Source: Candidatus Sulfotelmatobacter sp. (lineage in GTDB: Bacteria; Acidobacteriota; Terriglobia; Terriglobales; Acidobacteriaceae). Taken from it: 64,000 nucleotides of DNA. Positions within the stretch are counted from its first letter, which is position 1. Each line of letters opens with the position of its first letter. Positions 63,596 through 64,000 of this stretch are shown here, piece after piece. The notes beneath the pieces were generated by a model. That model had not been told where the DNA came from, did not search any database, and saw only the letters and a list, made by a program, of their open reading frames with translations. Made by a program: the position numbers and the translations under genes. Location: NCBI GenBank assembly GCA_030039165.1, contig JASHQM010000056.1:29360-93359 (forward strand), read 5' to 3'.

Positions 63596-64000
63596 CTATT
63601 CCTTCTGTCCCGCCTGAAACGCTGTCCACGGCCCGGCCTTCATATCGCGCAGCAGGGGCTTCTGCCACGAAAACTCTGGATGTTTCTCCAGAAAGTCGTC
63701 GGCCATAAAATCCGCGCCGCAAGGATGTCCTGCCCGCGCCACAAAGCTCATTTTCGCTGCCATGGCGCTGTCGGTAGCTTTTCCCTGCACCGCCCCTTCC
63801 GGGCTATAAGGATCCCGCTCCCACTGTTTCACGCCACGCGGCGAAACATCGACATGTCCGCACAGCGACCGTTCATCCGCCTGCTCTTTCTTCTCGAAGC
63901 TGTCGTAGTGATCCGACAAGAATGCCTCGGCAAATTTTACGTCGATGCTCCCCTTCGCCCGCTGCACCATTTCCTCCGCGCGCACATGCCGCGCATTCAT
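63596..64000 (-). CDS. C-terminal part of a probable C45/phospholipase-B-like hydrolase (cut by window edge)
   Basis: Only the last about 134 residues are present; the frame runs off the window at 64000, and the ATG there may be internal. The sequence has DHYDSFEKKEQADERSLCGHVDVSPRG, GAVQGKATDSAMAAKMSFVARAGHPCG and ends KPLLRDMKAGPWTAFQAGQKE. This resembles the C-terminal part of phospholipase-B-like/C45 acyltransferase-type N-terminal-nucleophile hydrolases. The catalytic N-terminal Cys would lie outside the window, so the assignment is tentative. Confidence 0.5.
   Translation of the reverse strand: MNARHVRAEEMVQRAKGSIDVKFAEAFLSDHYDSFEKKEQADERSLCGHVDVSPRGVKQWERDPYSPEGAVQGKATDSAMAAKMSFVARAGHPCGADFMADDFLEKHPEFSWQKPLLRDMKAGPWTAFQAGQKE

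Noticed and set aside
1..64000. tRNA, rRNA, CRISPR array or insertion sequence
   Set aside because: Gaps were scanned by eye for T-loop signatures, regularly spaced repeats and transposase patterns; none was found. This does not replace a covariance-model search.

Overview
The window looks like a chromosomal segment of a soil-type Acidobacteriota (inference). The gene repertoire points there: choice-of-anchor-D/fibronectin secreted proteins, an XrtA-style exopolysaccharide operon (UpxY-like NusG, Fis-type AAA+ regulator, Wza, outer-membrane barrel, GNVR protein, ExeA-like ATPase, CpsD kinase), a fused PcaDC enzyme and PEGA, S9-peptidase and DinB genes. No rRNA, tRNA, CRISPR array, insertion sequence or exosortase gene was seen.

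Region 1 (1-10.2 kb) handles aromatic compounds. It holds a LigM-like methoxyarene O-demethylase, an EstC-like hydrolase, an amidohydrolase, a fused 3-oxoadipate enol-lactonase/4-carboxymuconolactone decarboxylase, PcaB, a dihydroxyacetophenone-dioxygenase-like cupin, an MFS carrier and a benzoate-CoA-ligase-type enzyme. Together they suggest use of lignin-derived methoxylated aromatics through the protocatechuate branch of the beta-ketoadipate pathway. The ring-cleaving dioxygenase and the thiolase steps are not in the window.

Region 2 (10.4-15.6 kb) holds a UDP-GlcNAc 2-epimerase, two surface proteins built of choice-of-anchor-D repeats plus a fibronectin domain, and a LuxR-type regulator whose receiver lacks its phospho-acceptor. 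An 850-base gene-free stretch follows, with a near-perfect sigma-54 promoter pointing at the polysaccharide operon.

Region 3 (16.4-54.3 kb) is a very long, nearly all plus-strand exopolysaccharide locus: regulators, export machinery, initiating sugar transferase, a WbpB/D/E-like 2,3-diamino-sugar trio, Wzy, Wzx, several glycosyltransferases, two polysaccharide-deacetylase-like proteins, acyl/aminoacyl-transferase-like proteins, a sulfotransferase and a secreted beta-helix protein that may cut the polymer. A LuxE/PaaK-like adenylating enzyme, hemB, hemA and a short ubiD-like gene sit inside it, packed like the glycan genes on both sides. This is the most unusual arrangement in the window.

Region 4 (54.7-64 kb) is ordinary accessory content: a small secreted coiled-coil protein, an S9 peptidase, a TPR/PEGA protein, a DinB protein, a phosphoesterase with four Ig-like repeats, a REP-like palindrome, and the 3-prime end of a probable C45/phospholipase-B-like gene cut by the window edge.
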